A stretch of DNA of 64,000 nt from Nitrincola alkalisediminis (GTDB lineage: Bacteria > Pseudomonadota > Gammaproteobacteria > Pseudomonadales > Balneatricaceae). Below, one piece after another: positions 35,602-47,242 of this stretch. The DNA lies in contig NZ_VYTY01000004.1 in the NCBI RefSeq assembly GCF_009821115.1, forward strand, positions 1 to 64,000, given 5' to 3'. A model generated the notes under the pieces. That model made no database searches. It saw only the letters and a program-made list of their open reading frames with translations, and was not told the origin of the DNA. The translations under genes and the position numbers were made by a program. The number at the start of each line of letters is the position of its first letter. Position 1 is the stretch's first letter.

Positions 35602-37410
35602 TTACTTTTTGTTGCGCTTGCGCTCGTTTTCTTTCAGAAGCTTCTTACGAACACGGATTGCAACAGGAGTTACTTCGACCAGTTCATCGTCTTCGATAAA
35701 ATCAAGCGCTTGCTCAAGCGAGAAACGAATTGGTGGTGTCAGTACGATGTTTTCATCGGTACCGGATGCACGCATGTTGGTGAGCTGCTTGCCTTTGGTT
35801 GGGTTAACAACCAAGTCATTTGAGCGTGCGTGGATACCAATAACCATCCCTTCGTATACTTCGATACCTGGGCTGACGAATAAACGACCACGCTCTTGCA
35901 GGGTGAAAAGCGCAAAGCCGAGTACTTTACCGTTCACCATAGACACGAGAACGCCATTATTGCGCGCGGCAACTTCACCGTCTTTTACACGACCATAATG
36001 ATCGAAAACAGAGGTCATGATGCCCGTGCCTGAGGTCATGGTCATAAACTGACTACGGAAACCAATAAGTCCGCGAGAAGGGATCATAAAGGTAACGCGA
36101 ATACGTCCTTTACCGTCCACTTCCATGTTGGTCATGTCGCCTTTACGCTTGCCAAGTTCCTCGATGACAGAACCTTGGTGCTGCTCTTCGACATCCAGCA
36201 TCACCAATTCGTACGGCTCGCGTATTTCGCCATCGATTTCTTTTTGAATAACTTCAGGACGAGACACGCCGAGTTCAAACCCTTCACGACGCATGGATTC
36301 GATCAAAACCGATAAATGAAGTTCGCCACGGCCTGATACTTTGAATTTCTCAGGAGAGTCGCCTGGCTCTACACGCAGCGCTACGTTGTGAATTAATTCA
36401 CGCTCTAAACGCTCTTTAATGTTGCGGCTGGTAACAAACTTGCCTTCTTGACCTGCGAAGGGAGAATCATTCACTTGGAAGGTCATAGAAACTGTTGGTT
36501 CATCAACCGACAGTGCTGGCAGTGCTTCAACGACGTTAGGGTCGCAGATGGTGTCTGAAATGTTCAACTGGTCGAGGCCCGTGATACAGACAATATCACC
36601 GGCTTCCGCTTCAGGAACTTCGACACGCTCAAGTCCATGGTAGCCCATGACTTGTAATACTCTGCCACTGCGCAATTGAGCATGGCTGTCTATTACTTTA
36701 ACTTGAGTGTTGGTTTTCAGACGTCCACGTGTAATACGGCCGATACCGATTACACCTACGTAGCTGTTGTAATCCAATGCCGAGATTTGCATTTGCAATG
36801 GGCCTTCTGGATCAACACGTGGCGGATGAACGTGTTTAATGATGGCTTCAAACAGCGGCGTCATGTCTTCAGCCATGTCATCCGCGTCTAAGCCAGCGAT
36901 ACCATTTAGCGCTGATGCGTAGACAACAGGGAAGTCTAACTGTTCGTCAGTTGCGCCAAGGTTATCGAACAGATCGAATACCTGGTCCATTACCCAGTCT
37001 GGGCGTGCGCCTGGGCGGTCAATCTTGTTGATGACGACAATTGGGTGTAAGCCCTGAGCAAAAGCTTTCTGGGTTACGAAACGCGTTTGAGGCATTGGGC
37101 CGTCAACCGCATCAACCAATAAAAGAACAGAGTCTACCATCGAAAGAACACGTTCTACTTCGCCACCGAAGTCCGCGTGCCCCGGTGTATCAACGATATT
37201 GATACGATAGTCGTTCCATTTAATGGCGGTGTTCTTGGCTAGAATCGTGATACCGCGTTCACGTTCTTGGTCATTCGAGTCCATGATTCGCTCAGCGGAC
37301 TCATCACGGCGCGTTAAGGTGCCGGACTGCTGCAGCAGTTTATCGACGAGGGTCGTTTTGCCATGGTCGACGTGGGCGATGATAGCAATATTTCTTAAGT
37401 CTTCGATCAC
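35602..37410 (-). CDS. typA: Ribosome-associated GTPase BipA/TypA
   Basis: 602 aa from a GTG start; the standard family start [20 protein letters not shown] follows directly, so GTG is the right codon. G1 motif AHVDHGKT (12-19), [12 protein letters not shown]3 motif (71-81), [13 protein letters not shown]4 region, then EF-G-like domains II, III and V and the BipA-specific C-terminal domain. It is a translational GTPase involved in ribosome assembly and stress or cold growth. It is monocistronic by position, with a terminator after it. Confidence 0.95.
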   Translation of the reverse strand: MIEDLRNIAIIAHVDHGKTTLVDKLLQQSGTLTRRDESAERIMDSNDQERERGITILAKNTAIKWNDYRINIVDTPGHADFGGEVERVLSMVDSVLLLVDAVDGPMPQTRFVTQKAFAQGLHPIVVINKIDRPGARPDWVMDQVFDLFDNLGATDEQLDFPVVYASALNGIAGLDADDMAEDMTPLFEAIIKHVHPPRVDPEGPLQMQISALDYNSYVGVIGIGRITRGRLKTNTQVKVIDSHAQLRSGRVLQVMGYHGLERVEVPEAEAGDIVCITGLDQLNISDTICDPNVVEALPALSVDEPTVSMTFQVNDSPFAGQEGKFVTSRNIKERLERELIHNVALRVEPGDSPEKFKVSGRGELHLSVLIESMRREGFELGVSRPEVIQKEIDGEIREPYELVMLDVEEQHQGSVIEELGKRKGDMTNMEVDGKGRIRVTFMIPSRGLIGFRSQFMTMTSGTGIMTSVFDHYGRVKDGEVAARNNGVLVSMVNGKVLGFALFTLQERGRLFVSPGIEVYEGMVIGIHARSNDLVVNPTKGKQLTNMRASGTDENIVLTPPIRFSLEQALDFIEDDELVEVTPVAIRVRKKLLKENERKRNKK

Positions 37411-37516
37411 AAGTTTGTACCGGTTCTTTGTCTAAAGCGCATTATTATACGCAACTAACCCCGAACAAGCGACGAAAGTTTGATGACATTTTGAACATGT
37501 CAATTAAATTTATATT

Positions 37517-37533
37517 TGCACCGGGATGGCGCA
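37517..37533. promoter_or_regulatory. NtrC-like site, distal
   Basis: TGCACCGGGATGGCGCA is an imperfect palindrome of the TGCACC-N5-GGTGCA type with one mismatch in the dyad. It lies about 195 bases upstream of the glnA -24 element, a typical enhancer position. Confidence 0.6.
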
Positions 37534-37602
37534 AATTTGCGGTTGATCCAGTATGATTTAGACGTGCATTGCACAAAATACGATCGTCGCCAACCTGTTT
37601 TG

Positions 37603-37649
37603 TGGGTGTTAATGGTGCGTTTTTGATAATCGTGCCTCTTAATGGTGCA
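37603..37649. promoter_or_regulatory. Two tandem NtrC-like sites
   Basis: TGGGTGTTAATGGTGCG (37603-37619) and TGCCTCTTAATGGTGCA (37633-37649) share the core TTAATGGTGC and lie 30 bases apart, about three helical turns. Their right halves match NtrC well, the left halves less so. They lie 64-110 bases upstream of the glnA sigma-54 promoter. Confidence 0.5.
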
Positions 37650-37711
37650 AAAAATGAATCACTACCAATTTGTCGGCTCTTAAGAGCCCTGATTTGGCGG
37701 GGTTTTTTACA

Positions 37712-37728
37712 CTGGCACGTTCATTGCT
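37712..37728 (+). promoter_or_regulatory. Sigma-54 promoter of glnA
   Basis: CTGGCACGTTCATTGCT matches YTGGCACGNNNNTTGCW at every conserved position. GG is at 37714-37715 and GC at 37726-37727, 10 bases apart. Transcription would start near 37739, about 74 bases before the glnA ATG. Confidence 0.92.
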
Positions 37729-37812
37729 TGTACTGATGTAAGCGGTTACGCCGGATATTTTCTGCATCCGGCCTCCGGCAAATTCATATAGCTAACATGT
37801 GGAGAGAGTCGT

Positions 37813-39225
37813 ATGTCAGAGAATACTCTGAATCTGATCAAAGAGAGCGGTGCTAAGTGGATCGACATGCGTTTTACTGATTTCAAAGGTAAAGAGCAGC
37901 ACGTTACCATTCCAGTATCTGATATGGGTGATTCCTTCTTCGAAGAAGGGAAAATGTTCGATGGTTCCTCTATCGCAGGTTGGAAAGGAATTCAAGAATC
38001 TGACATGATCCTGATGCCTGATGACAGTGCATCGGTTCTGGATCCTTTCACTGAAGCGCCTACTGTTATTGTTCGTTGCAACATCGTTGAGCCTGCGACT
38101 GGCCAAGGCTATGACCGTGACCCACGTTCAGTTGCTTTGCGTGCTGAGCAGTACTTGGCCTCTACGGGTATTGCTGACTCTGCAATGTTAGGCCCAGAGC
38201 CAGAGTTCTTCGTATTTGATGAAGTAAACTGGCATGCTGATATCAGTGGCTGTGGTTATACCATCTCCTCTGAAGAAGCGGCTTGGTCTTCAAACATGAA
38301 ATTGGAAGGCGGTTCACGTAACACTGGGCACCGTCCACGTGTTAAAGGCGGTTACTTCCCTGTTCCACCAATCGACTCTTTGCATGACATTCGTGCCGCA
38401 ATGTGCGACGCAATGGAAGCAATGGGCTTAACCATTGAAGTGCATCACCACGAAGTAGCCACGGCTGGTCAGTGTGAAATCGGTGTACGCGGTAACACTC
38501 TGGTTAAGAAAGCCGACGAAGTTCAAATCCTGAAATACTGCGTGCATAACGTTGCACATGCGTATGGCAAAACAGCTACCTTTATGCCAAAACCTTTGGT
38601 TGGTGATAACGGTTCTGGTATGCACGTTCACTTGTCTATGTCCAAAGATGGTAAAAACATCTTCGCAGGCGACGGTTATGCGGGTCTGAGCGATTATGCA
38701 CTTTACTACATCGGCGGTATTATCAAGCACGCTAAAGCGCTGAACGCTATTTGTAACCCATCAACCAACTCCTACAAGCGTTTGGTTCCAGGTTTCGAAG
38801 CACCCGTTATGCTGGCGTACTCTGCGCGTAACCGTTCTGCATCACTGCGTATTCCGTACACTACTTCACCGAAAGCACGTCGTGTAGAGGCTCGTTTCCC
38901 TGATCCAGCAGCGAACCCATACCTTTGCTTTGCAGCGTTGTTGATGGCGGGTATCGACGGTATTCAGAACAAGATTCACCCTGGCGACCCAGCGGATAAA
39001 GATTTGTACGATCTGCCAGCTGAAGAAGCTAAGTTGATCCCAACCGTTGTCGGCAGCTTGACTGAAGCCTTGGATGCGTTGGAAGCGGATCATGAGTTCT
39101 TGACCAAAGGCGGCGTATTCTCTAAAGAAATGCTGGATGCTTACATTGGTCTGAAGCGTGCTGAAGTTGAGCGTGTCAACATGACCACTCACCCAGTTGA
39201 ATTCGATCTGTACTACTCTGTTTAA
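37813..39225 (+). CDS. glnA: Glutamine synthetase type I
   Basis: 470 aa, the usual length. It makes glutamine from glutamate, ammonia and ATP in a cytoplasmic dodecamer. Conserved blocks include [11 protein letters not shown] near residue 50, the PEPEFF region around 129-134, NGSGMHVH at 270s and the adenylylation site Y399 in DLYDLP, so activity is probably controlled by adenylylation. The ATG has ggagagag about 6 bases upstream. It is read from the sigma-54 promoter with NtrC sites upstream and ends at an intrinsic terminator, with ntrB-ntrC following as a separate or read-through unit. Confidence 0.97.
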   Translation: MSENTLNLIKESGAKWIDMRFTDFKGKEQHVTIPVSDMGDSFFEEGKMFDGSSIAGWKGIQESDMILMPDDSASVLDPFTEAPTVIVRCNIVEPATGQGYDRDPRSVALRAEQYLASTGIADSAMLGPEPEFFVFDEVNWHADISGCGYTISSEEAAWSSNMKLEGGSRNTGHRPRVKGGYFPVPPIDSLHDIRAAMCDAMEAMGLTIEVHHHEVATAGQCEIGVRGNTLVKKADEVQILKYCVHNVAHAYGKTATFMPKPLVGDNGSGMHVHLSMSKDGKNIFAGDGYAGLSDYALYYIGGIIKHAKALNAICNPSTNSYKRLVPGFEAPVMLAYSARNRSASLRIPYTTSPKARRVEARFPDPAANPYLCFAALLMAGIDGIQNKIHPGDPADKDLYDLPAEEAKLIPTVVGSLTEALDALEADHEFLTKGGVFSKEMLDAYIGLKRAEVERVNMTTHPVEFDLYYSV

Positions 39226-39240
39226 TTCTATTAAACGATA

Positions 39241-39269
39241 AAAAACCTCCTTCGGGAGGTTTTTTTTTG
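39241..39269 (+). terminator. Intrinsic terminator of glnA
   Basis: aaaaacctcc (39241-39250), loop ttcg, and ggaggttttt (39255-39264), then further T. The UUCG tetraloop makes it a strong hairpin. It lies 15 bases after the glnA stop. Confidence 0.92.
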
Positions 39270-39301
39270 AGTAAAGTTTCAGTGCGTGCTTAAATGTTTT
39301 G

Positions 39302-39318
39302 TGCACTAAATTTGTGCT
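39302..39318. promoter_or_regulatory. NtrC-like site upstream of ntrB
   Basis: TGCACTAAATTTGTGCT agrees with the NtrC consensus at 14 of 17 positions. It lies after the glnA terminator and about 130 bases before ntrB. In E. coli a similar NtrC site represses the glnL promoter (established), so an autoregulatory role is reasonable. Confidence 0.65.
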
Positions 39319-39394
39319 TTGTAGGTGCTCTTGAACCTTTAGCCTGTCCATAATGTTTCATGCAGTGCCCGTAAATGGGCGTTGGGGCGTGAAG

Positions 39395-39444
39395 GCAAAA
39401 GTGGCCTCCTTTTTGCAAATAGAAGTTACAGAGGTGGAGGCCGC
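39395..39444 (+). promoter_or_regulatory. Possible RNA leader hairpins overlapping the ntrB ribosome site
   Basis: GTGGCCTCC (39401-39409) can pair with GGAGGCCGC (39436-39444), nine base pairs including one G-U, which would hide the ntrB Shine-Dalgarno ggagg. A competing hairpin forms between gcaaaag (39395-39401) and ctttttgc (39409-39416). The two cannot form together, which suggests a switch-like leader; this is inferred from base pairing only. Confidence 0.4.
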
Positions 39445-40518
39445 ATGTTTAGTTTAGATACATCAAAACAAACGTTAGAAAACTTAACGACATCGGTAGT
39501 GATGTTGGATAAAGAGTTGCGGGTAAAGTATATGAACCCTGCAGCTGAGATGTTGCTGCAAATTTCCTATCGTCGTTTAAGAGGTAAGCCTTTAACGGAA
39601 TGCGTGGTCTTTGCAGAAGACGATGTGCGCTTGTTAAAAGATGCGTTAAAAACATCGCATCCCTTCAGTAAGCGGGAAGCTAGGATTGTAACGATCTTAT
39701 CCAACGAGCTGTTGATTGATTACAGCGTGAATCCACTGTCAAACTCGGGGCTGCTGCTCGAAATCCAAGCCCGTGACCGTTTAATGCGCATTGAACGTGA
39801 AGAGGAATTGCTCAACCGCCATGCAACTGCGCGATCATTGGTACGCGGTTTGGCTCATGAAATTAAAAATCCACTCGGAGGGATTCGAGGAGCTGCACAG
39901 CTCTTAGAGCGAGAGCTTGATAACCCTGAGTTGCATGATTACACGCGGGTTATTATTGAAGAAGCGGATCGTCTCAGAAATCTCGTTGATCGATTATTGG
40001 GGCCTCATAATTTACCACGGATTGAGGAAATCAATGTCCATGCACTCCTTGAACGAGTATGCAGCCTCGTCGATGTTGAGTCCAATCACTTAATTCGTTT
40101 CGTCCGCGATTATGACCCAAGTATTCCTGAGTTTTTGGGTGATAAAGAACAGCTAATTCAAGCCATACTGAATATTTTGCGCAATGCGATGCAGGCGTTA
40201 CAGGAGGCCTCAACACCTGAGCCGAGTATTCTCTTGAGAACACGGGCTCATCGTCAAGTGACCTTAGGGAGTGAGCGACACCGGCTCGTTTGCTCAATCG
40301 AGATCATTGATAACGGGCCGGGGATTCCTGAAGATTTGGTGAGTTCGATTTTTTATCCTATGGTCACTGGGCGTGCAGAAGGGTCGGGGTTAGGCTTGTC
40401 GATCGCACAGGCTATTATCAATCGACACAAGGGTTTGATTGAATGCAGCAGTGAGCCAGGGCAAACACGTTTTCAATTACTAATTCCTCTGGAGCAAAAC
40501 AATGAAATCACCGGGTAA
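39445..40518 (+). CDS. ntrB: Nitrogen regulation sensor kinase NtrB
   Basis: 357 aa from ATG at 39445, with ggagg 4 bases upstream; a TTG at 39382 opens the frame earlier but lies over the leader. PAS domain about 1-115, HisKA with phospho-acceptor H138 in GLAHEIKNP, HATPase with N-box NILRNAMQA, IDNGPGIP and EGSGLGLSIA. It is cytoplasmic, phosphorylates NtrC under nitrogen limitation and dephosphorylates it when PII signals sufficiency (family knowledge). It overlaps ntrC by 17 bases. Confidence 0.95.
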   Translation: MFSLDTSKQTLENLTTSVVMLDKELRVKYMNPAAEMLLQISYRRLRGKPLTECVVFAEDDVRLLKDALKTSHPFSKREARIVTILSNELLIDYSVNPLSNSGLLLEIQARDRLMRIEREEELLNRHATARSLVRGLAHEIKNPLGGIRGAAQLLERELDNPELHDYTRVIIEEADRLRNLVDRLLGPHNLPRIEEINVHALLERVCSLVDVESNHLIRFVRDYDPSIPEFLGDKEQLIQAILNILRNAMQALQEASTPEPSILLRTRAHRQVTLGSERHRLVCSIEIIDNGPGIPEDLVSSIFYPMVTGRAEGSGLGLSIAQAIINRHKGLIECSSEPGQTRFQLLIPLEQNNEITG

Positions 40519-41935
40519 TGTCTGGGTTGTCGATGACGACCGGTCTATTCGCTGGGTTTTAGAGAAAGCCTTAAGCTCGGCGGGAATGAAAACCGCTATG
40601 TTTGAGTCAGCCGATGATCTAATCAAGCGACTGGACAAAGAACAACCTGATGCCATCGTCAGTGATATCCGCATGCCGGGTATGGATGGATTGGCATTAT
40701 TGAATCATATCCAATCCATTAATCCAGATATGCCGATCATTATTATGACCGCGCACTCGGATTTGGACAGCGCGGTGGCATCCTATCGTGGCGGTGCATT
40801 TGAGTATTTGCCGAAGCCTTTTGATGTTGATGATGCTGTCGCATTGGTGCGTAGGGCCGTTGAACACGCCTATGAGCGGCGTATTCAATCGCCTGAAGTA
40901 GTGGATGATACAACGGCTGAAATTATTGGTGAAGCGCCTGCCATGCAGGAAGTGTTTCGTGCGATTGGTCGGCTATCTCAATCCAATATCACCGTCTTGA
41001 TTAATGGTGACTCTGGAACGGGCAAGGAGCTTGTCGCACATGCACTGCATAAGCACAGCCCTCGGGCGGAGCATCCCTTTATTCCGTTGAATATGGCGGC
41101 TATTCCTAAGGACTTGATCGAGTCTGAGTTGTTTGGGCATGAAAAAGGGGCCTTTACCGGAGCGGCAGCAGCGCGTCGTGGGCGTTTTGAGCAGGCGGAT
41201 GGTGGAACCTTGTTCTTGGATGAAATTGGTGACATGCCTGCGGATACGCAAACGCGCTTACTGCGTGTGCTGGCGGATGGCGAATTTTATCGTGTCGGGG
41301 GACATACGCCCGTCAAAGTGGATGTTCGCATTATTGCCGCGACCCATCAAAACCTAGAGAGCTTAGTGAAAGAAGGTCGCTTCAGGGAGGATTTGTTTCA
41401 TCGTCTGAATGTGATTCGCATTCATATACCAAGGCTCTCTCAGCGTCGTGAGGATATTCCTCGGTTAGCGCGTCACTTTCTGGCTCGATCAGCTGAAGAG
41501 TTAAGTGTTGAGCCTAAGCTGTTAAAAGCCGAGACAGAACAGTTTATTTGCGATCTTCCTTGGCCGGGTAATGTTAGGCAGTTAGAAAACACCTGTCGTT
41601 GGTTAACGGTCATGGCATCAGGGCGTGAGGTGCTGGTTTCTGACCTGCCACCTGAGTTGTTGGATCAGCAAGATCAAGGCCTGGCCTTAAGCGGTAATTG
41701 GGAACAGTTGCTTCGTAATTGGGCGGATCAGCAGTTAACAAATGGTCGTAAAACCATTCTCAATGAGGCCGTTCCGCAATTTGAACGAGCCATGATTGAG
41801 GTAGCGTTAAAGCATACAGCGGGACGTAAACGCGATGCCGCGGAGTTATTAGGCTGGGGACGCAATACGCTTACACGTAAAATTAAAGAGCTGGGCATGG
41901 AAGACAGTTCAGGCGATGAGGATGAGGACGAGTAG
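40502..41935 (+). CDS. ntrC: Nitrogen regulation response regulator NtrC
   Basis: 477 aa. Receiver domain with acceptor D55 in VSDIRMPGMDG, AAA+ sigma-54 activator domain with Walker A GDSGTGKE (169-176) and the GAFTGA loop (216-221) that contacts sigma-54, and a C-terminal Fis-type helix-turn-helix (about 445-470, GRKRDAAELLGWGRNTLTRK). It activates sigma-54 promoters such as the glnA and peptide-ligase promoters found in this window. It ends 1 base from the convergent cytochrome gene. Confidence 0.97.
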   Translation: MKSPGNVWVVDDDRSIRWVLEKALSSAGMKTAMFESADDLIKRLDKEQPDAIVSDIRMPGMDGLALLNHIQSINPDMPIIIMTAHSDLDSAVASYRGGAFEYLPKPFDVDDAVALVRRAVEHAYERRIQSPEVVDDTTAEIIGEAPAMQEVFRAIGRLSQSNITVLINGDSGTGKELVAHALHKHSPRAEHPFIPLNMAAIPKDLIESELFGHEKGAFTGAAAARRGRFEQADGGTLFLDEIGDMPADTQTRLLRVLADGEFYRVGGHTPVKVDVRIIAATHQNLESLVKEGRFREDLFHRLNVIRIHIPRLSQRREDIPRLARHFLARSAEELSVEPKLLKAETEQFICDLPWPGNVRQLENTCRWLTVMASGREVLVSDLPPELLDQQDQGLALSGNWEQLLRNWADQQLTNGRKTILNEAVPQFERAMIEVALKHTAGRKRDAAELLGWGRNTLTRKIKELGMEDSSGDEDEDE

Positions 41936-41936
41936 G

Positions 41937-42320
41937 TTAGTCGCTGGCAGGCTCAAGGGGCGCAACGCGCTCCATGCTTTGCAGCGCTTTCATACGTTGC
42001 TCGTGACGTAGGGCTACGGCATACTCAGCGACGGCTCTGGCTTGATGTTCGGTTAAATCTGGAAAATGCCCCATTGGGTGCCCAAATTGGTAGCCGTGTT
42101 TAATGATCAGAATAACATCGTGTTCTTGCAGTTGATTGACACCCGGTGGAAGGTTTTGAAGCTCAGGGCCCAGACCTCTGTAGGTGTGGCACTCTTTACA
42201 ATAGTAAGCATACAGATCCACGCCTTGCGTCATTTTGGCAGGATTGTTTGCATCGCTGCAGCCCGCTAACCCTGCAAGGCTGATGAGGGTGAGGAGTAGA
42301 TGTCGAATACGTATGCGCAT
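41937..42320 (-). CDS. Lipoprotein class I cytochrome c
   Basis: 127 aa. Lipobox LAGC with lipidated C21, heme site CKECH at 41-45 and a probable methionine ligand M83 in HPMGHF. It is therefore a membrane-anchored periplasmic monoheme cytochrome c. Its ATG directly follows the holA stop (tgaatg), so it is in the leuS-lptE-holA unit, where nadD follows holA in E. coli. The electron partner is unknown. Confidence 0.87.
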   Translation of the reverse strand: MRIRIRHLLLTLISLAGLAGCSDANNPAKMTQGVDLYAYYCKECHTYRGLGPELQNLPPGVNQLQEHDVILIIKHGYQFGHPMGHFPDLTEHQARAVAEYAVALRHEQRMKALQSMERVAPLEPASD

Positions 42321-43355
42321 TCAGGCCTCCAATGCGACTAACGGAAGGGCTGCTCCCGCCAGAGCCAATACGAGTTGTGCCATAATCAACCAAGGGTCAT
42401 GTTGCCCTTGTCCTTTTATCGCATGGTCTGCCAAGGCCGCTTGTGAAAGCATTTTTTCTAAATCGTCTAGGTGTAATCGCTGACAGGCTTTGAGAACAGG
42501 ACCTTTACGCTTACCCCAGACCTTTTCTTTTTGGCAGAGTGTATCCGCAGATAGACCGCGCGATAAACCTTGTATTAACGAATAGAGCGTTCGGATTTCG
42601 CGCGTGATGGCCCAGAGCACCACTGGGGCTTCAACGCCTTCTTGCCGAATAACCTGCAATATTTTCTGACAACGCACAGGTTGTCGCATAAGCGCGGCAT
42701 CCATCAACGCAAATACATCATAACGTGAGCTATCGGAGACGGCTTCTAAAATTTGCTCAGCCGATATGTGGCCATCTGAGCAAAGAAGTCGTAACTTATC
42801 CAGTTCTTGACGAGCCGCAAGTAAGTTGCCTTCAACCCGATCCGATAAAAGCTGTGCGGCTTCCGTGTCGAGGTGTAGACCAATCGCATTGCCTCGTTGA
42901 ATCAGCCATCCTGATAATTGTTGTGGCTCAAGTGGCCAGATTTCGACCATCAAGCCCCGTTTATCAATCGTGCTGTACCATGCACTTTTTTTACTGCCTG
43001 CATCTAGCTTATCTGCCACTAATAAAAGTGTAGTATCCGGTGCTGGATTGTCTAGGTAGGCTTGTAGGTGCTGGCTATCTGCTTTGTTGATTTTGGATTC
43101 GCCTAAGCGTATCTCAAGAATTTTTTGTTCAGAAAACAGCGAGAGCGCATTGGTGCTTTGCAGCGTGCCTTCCCAGCTGAAGTTCCCATCGACGTGAAAG
43201 ACCTCTCGTTCAGAGAAGCCTTTCTGGGACAGAAAACGACGAATGTAATCGCAACTTTCTAAAGACAGCAAGGGTTCATCCCCATATACAAGGTATACAG
43301 GGAACACCGGATTTGAGCTCAGTTTGGCCGGAAGGTCTGTTGGGCGCAGTTTCAT
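42321..43355 (-). CDS. holA: DNA polymerase III delta subunit
   Basis: 344 aa, the family length. The N-terminal part (FPVYLVYGDEPLLSLE) marks HolA, followed by the AAA+-like fold without a working Walker motif and the C-terminal collar domain. It opens the beta sliding clamp within the clamp loader. Its place after lptE and leuS is the conserved gammaproteobacterial order. Confidence 0.94.
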   Translation of the reverse strand: MKLRPTDLPAKLSSNPVFPVYLVYGDEPLLSLESCDYIRRFLSQKGFSEREVFHVDGNFSWEGTLQSTNALSLFSEQKILEIRLGESKINKADSQHLQAYLDNPAPDTTLLLVADKLDAGSKKSAWYSTIDKRGLMVEIWPLEPQQLSGWLIQRGNAIGLHLDTEAAQLLSDRVEGNLLAARQELDKLRLLCSDGHISAEQILEAVSDSSRYDVFALMDAALMRQPVRCQKILQVIRQEGVEAPVVLWAITREIRTLYSLIQGLSRGLSADTLCQKEKVWGKRKGPVLKACQRLHLDDLEKMLSQAALADHAIKGQGQHDPWLIMAQLVLALAGAALPLVALEA

Positions 43356-43396
43356 GCGTGCAAGTCGCTTTTAAGAGTCACTTGTTGAGTGTCCGC

Positions 43397-43897
43397 TCAC
43401 GAGCTTTTTAAACGAATGTACTGACGCATAATTTGCTGGGCCAGTTCACGTCTGATTTGCTCTTTAAGGATGATTTCCTGCGTTTCTGTCGCGGTGATGT
43501 TGTCGGGGTCAATACTGTAAACGCGCTCAGCATAAAGGGTGCGCTCTGGCAGTAATTCATTGCCGTCACGATCAACCACACTTAAATGGATCACCGTTCT
43601 TAGCTCATACTCAGACGAACGGGCCAAACGTGTTAGAGACACGGTCCGTCGTATGTCCGACTGGTTTTTGAGCAGTAGCTGGATGTCGGCCTCTGGCAGC
43701 ACCTCGACGCCATTTAACGTCATCGCTTGAGTGACCGCTCGAACCATCGCTGGACTGACGGATTCAGACACAATGCTGACGTGTGACAGCTCATCAGAAA
43801 CACTATACGAACCACGTAAATGAAAACCGCACCCGCTGACCATCAAAGTCAGCAGGCACAGAAAACACCAGTGGCGTATGCGCAAGGACATCGCCAT
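43397..43897 (-). CDS. lptE: LPS assembly lipoprotein LptE
   Basis: 166 aa. Signal peptide with lipobox VSGC (lipidated C23), then GFHLRGSYSVSDELSHV, the standard LptE start. It plugs the LptD barrel in the outer membrane and delivers LPS. The ATG at 43897 has aggag 9 bases upstream; an ATG two codons later is possible. It follows leuS by 11 bases. Confidence 0.94.
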   Translation of the reverse strand: MAMSLRIRHWCFLCLLTLMVSGCGFHLRGSYSVSDELSHVSIVSESVSPAMVRAVTQAMTLNGVEVLPEADIQLLLKNQSDIRRTVSLTRLARSSEYELRTVIHLSVVDRDGNELLPERTLYAERVYSIDPDNITATETQEIILKEQIRRELAQQIMRQYIRLKSS

Positions 43898-43908
43898 GAT
43901 TAAAACTC

Positions 43909-46512
<2,604 letters not shown>

Positions 46513-46672
46513 TCAGATCTCTTGTTTGACGTCGGCACAGGCTGTTATGGATAAACGCGTAGGGCTCGATGTCAGATTAATTGGAAAGATGAGTCAATGC
46601 GGCATAGCATACAATATATGCAGAGATGCAAACAGGGCTTAATCACATCACCTTGCAGGTGAAGGAGACTTT

Positions 46673-47242
46673 ATGAGCGACCCACTTAAAAAAACAAGCG
46701 ATAGTGCTGCAAAAATGTCGCGTATCTACGACCGTGTCCTAGATCGCATACGTCATCAACTCGACGAAGCAGGCTATCAAACATGGGAGTCAGTTCAGGC
46801 CACGATCCGTGACGCAATCGAATTGGAGATGGCGGCTGAGGAAATGACGCGTGATGAGATAGATTTACTCAGCGCCTATATTGAACGCGACCTCAAGCAA
46901 ATCGGCTATTATGCGCACGAAACGGGCGAGGGCATAGCCGCGTGGTTGAACTTTGATTTAAATGCCCTTGAGCAAACCATGGTCAAGCGTTTATGGGAAT
47001 TGGCGGATCAAACTCGGGTGCAGCATGAGTTGCTGCGTGAGCAGCTTTCCCATTCTGAAACGGAGTATTTAGCCGGTGAAGTGACAGTACCGGGTCGATT
47101 GCGCTGTTTGAATTGCAATGAAGAGCAAGTGCTGATTCAAAGCAGCAGTCTTCAACCCTGTTCAGCCTGTGGTGCGGTGATATTTGTCCGAGATTCGCTG
47201 CCATGGCCGCCAGCCCAGCGTCATGAGCAGGAGAGCGAATAA
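46673..47242 (+). CDS. ybeL: Zinc-ribbon protein of the YbeL/DUF1451 family
   Basis: 189 aa. The N-terminal half is helical and charged, and the C-terminal part has a four-cysteine zinc ribbon (C145, C148, C163, C166). This matches the YbeL family, found next to leuS in E. coli too. Function unknown. The start has gaaggag 8 bases upstream. Its last 81 bases overlap the end of lnt on the other strand. Confidence 0.85.
   Translation: MSDPLKKTSDSAAKMSRIYDRVLDRIRHQLDEAGYQTWESVQATIRDAIELEMAAEEMTRDEIDLLSAYIERDLKQIGYYAHETGEGIAAWLNFDLNALEQTMVKRLWELADQTRVQHELLREQLSHSETEYLAGEVTVPGRLRCLNCNEEQVLIQSSSLQPCSACGAVIFVRDSLPWPPAQRHEQESE

Larger units (their letters stand above)
37411..37812. other. Intergenic region upstream of glnA
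   Basis: About 400 bases between divergent typA and glnA. It contains the glnA sigma-54 promoter (37712-37728) and several TGCACC/GGTGCA-type NtrC sites. No small gene was recognised in it. The typA promoter must lie in its left part but no clear -35/-10 pair was assigned. Confidence 0.7.

Noticed and set aside
37411-37812. glnA-type RNA riboswitch upstream of glnA
   Set aside because: I could not recognise a glutamine-riboswitch fold; the sigma-54 promoter and NtrC sites explain the spacer.
37816-38106. Antisense open frames inside glnA and other conserved genes
   Set aside because: They are shadows of strongly conserved genes in other frames.
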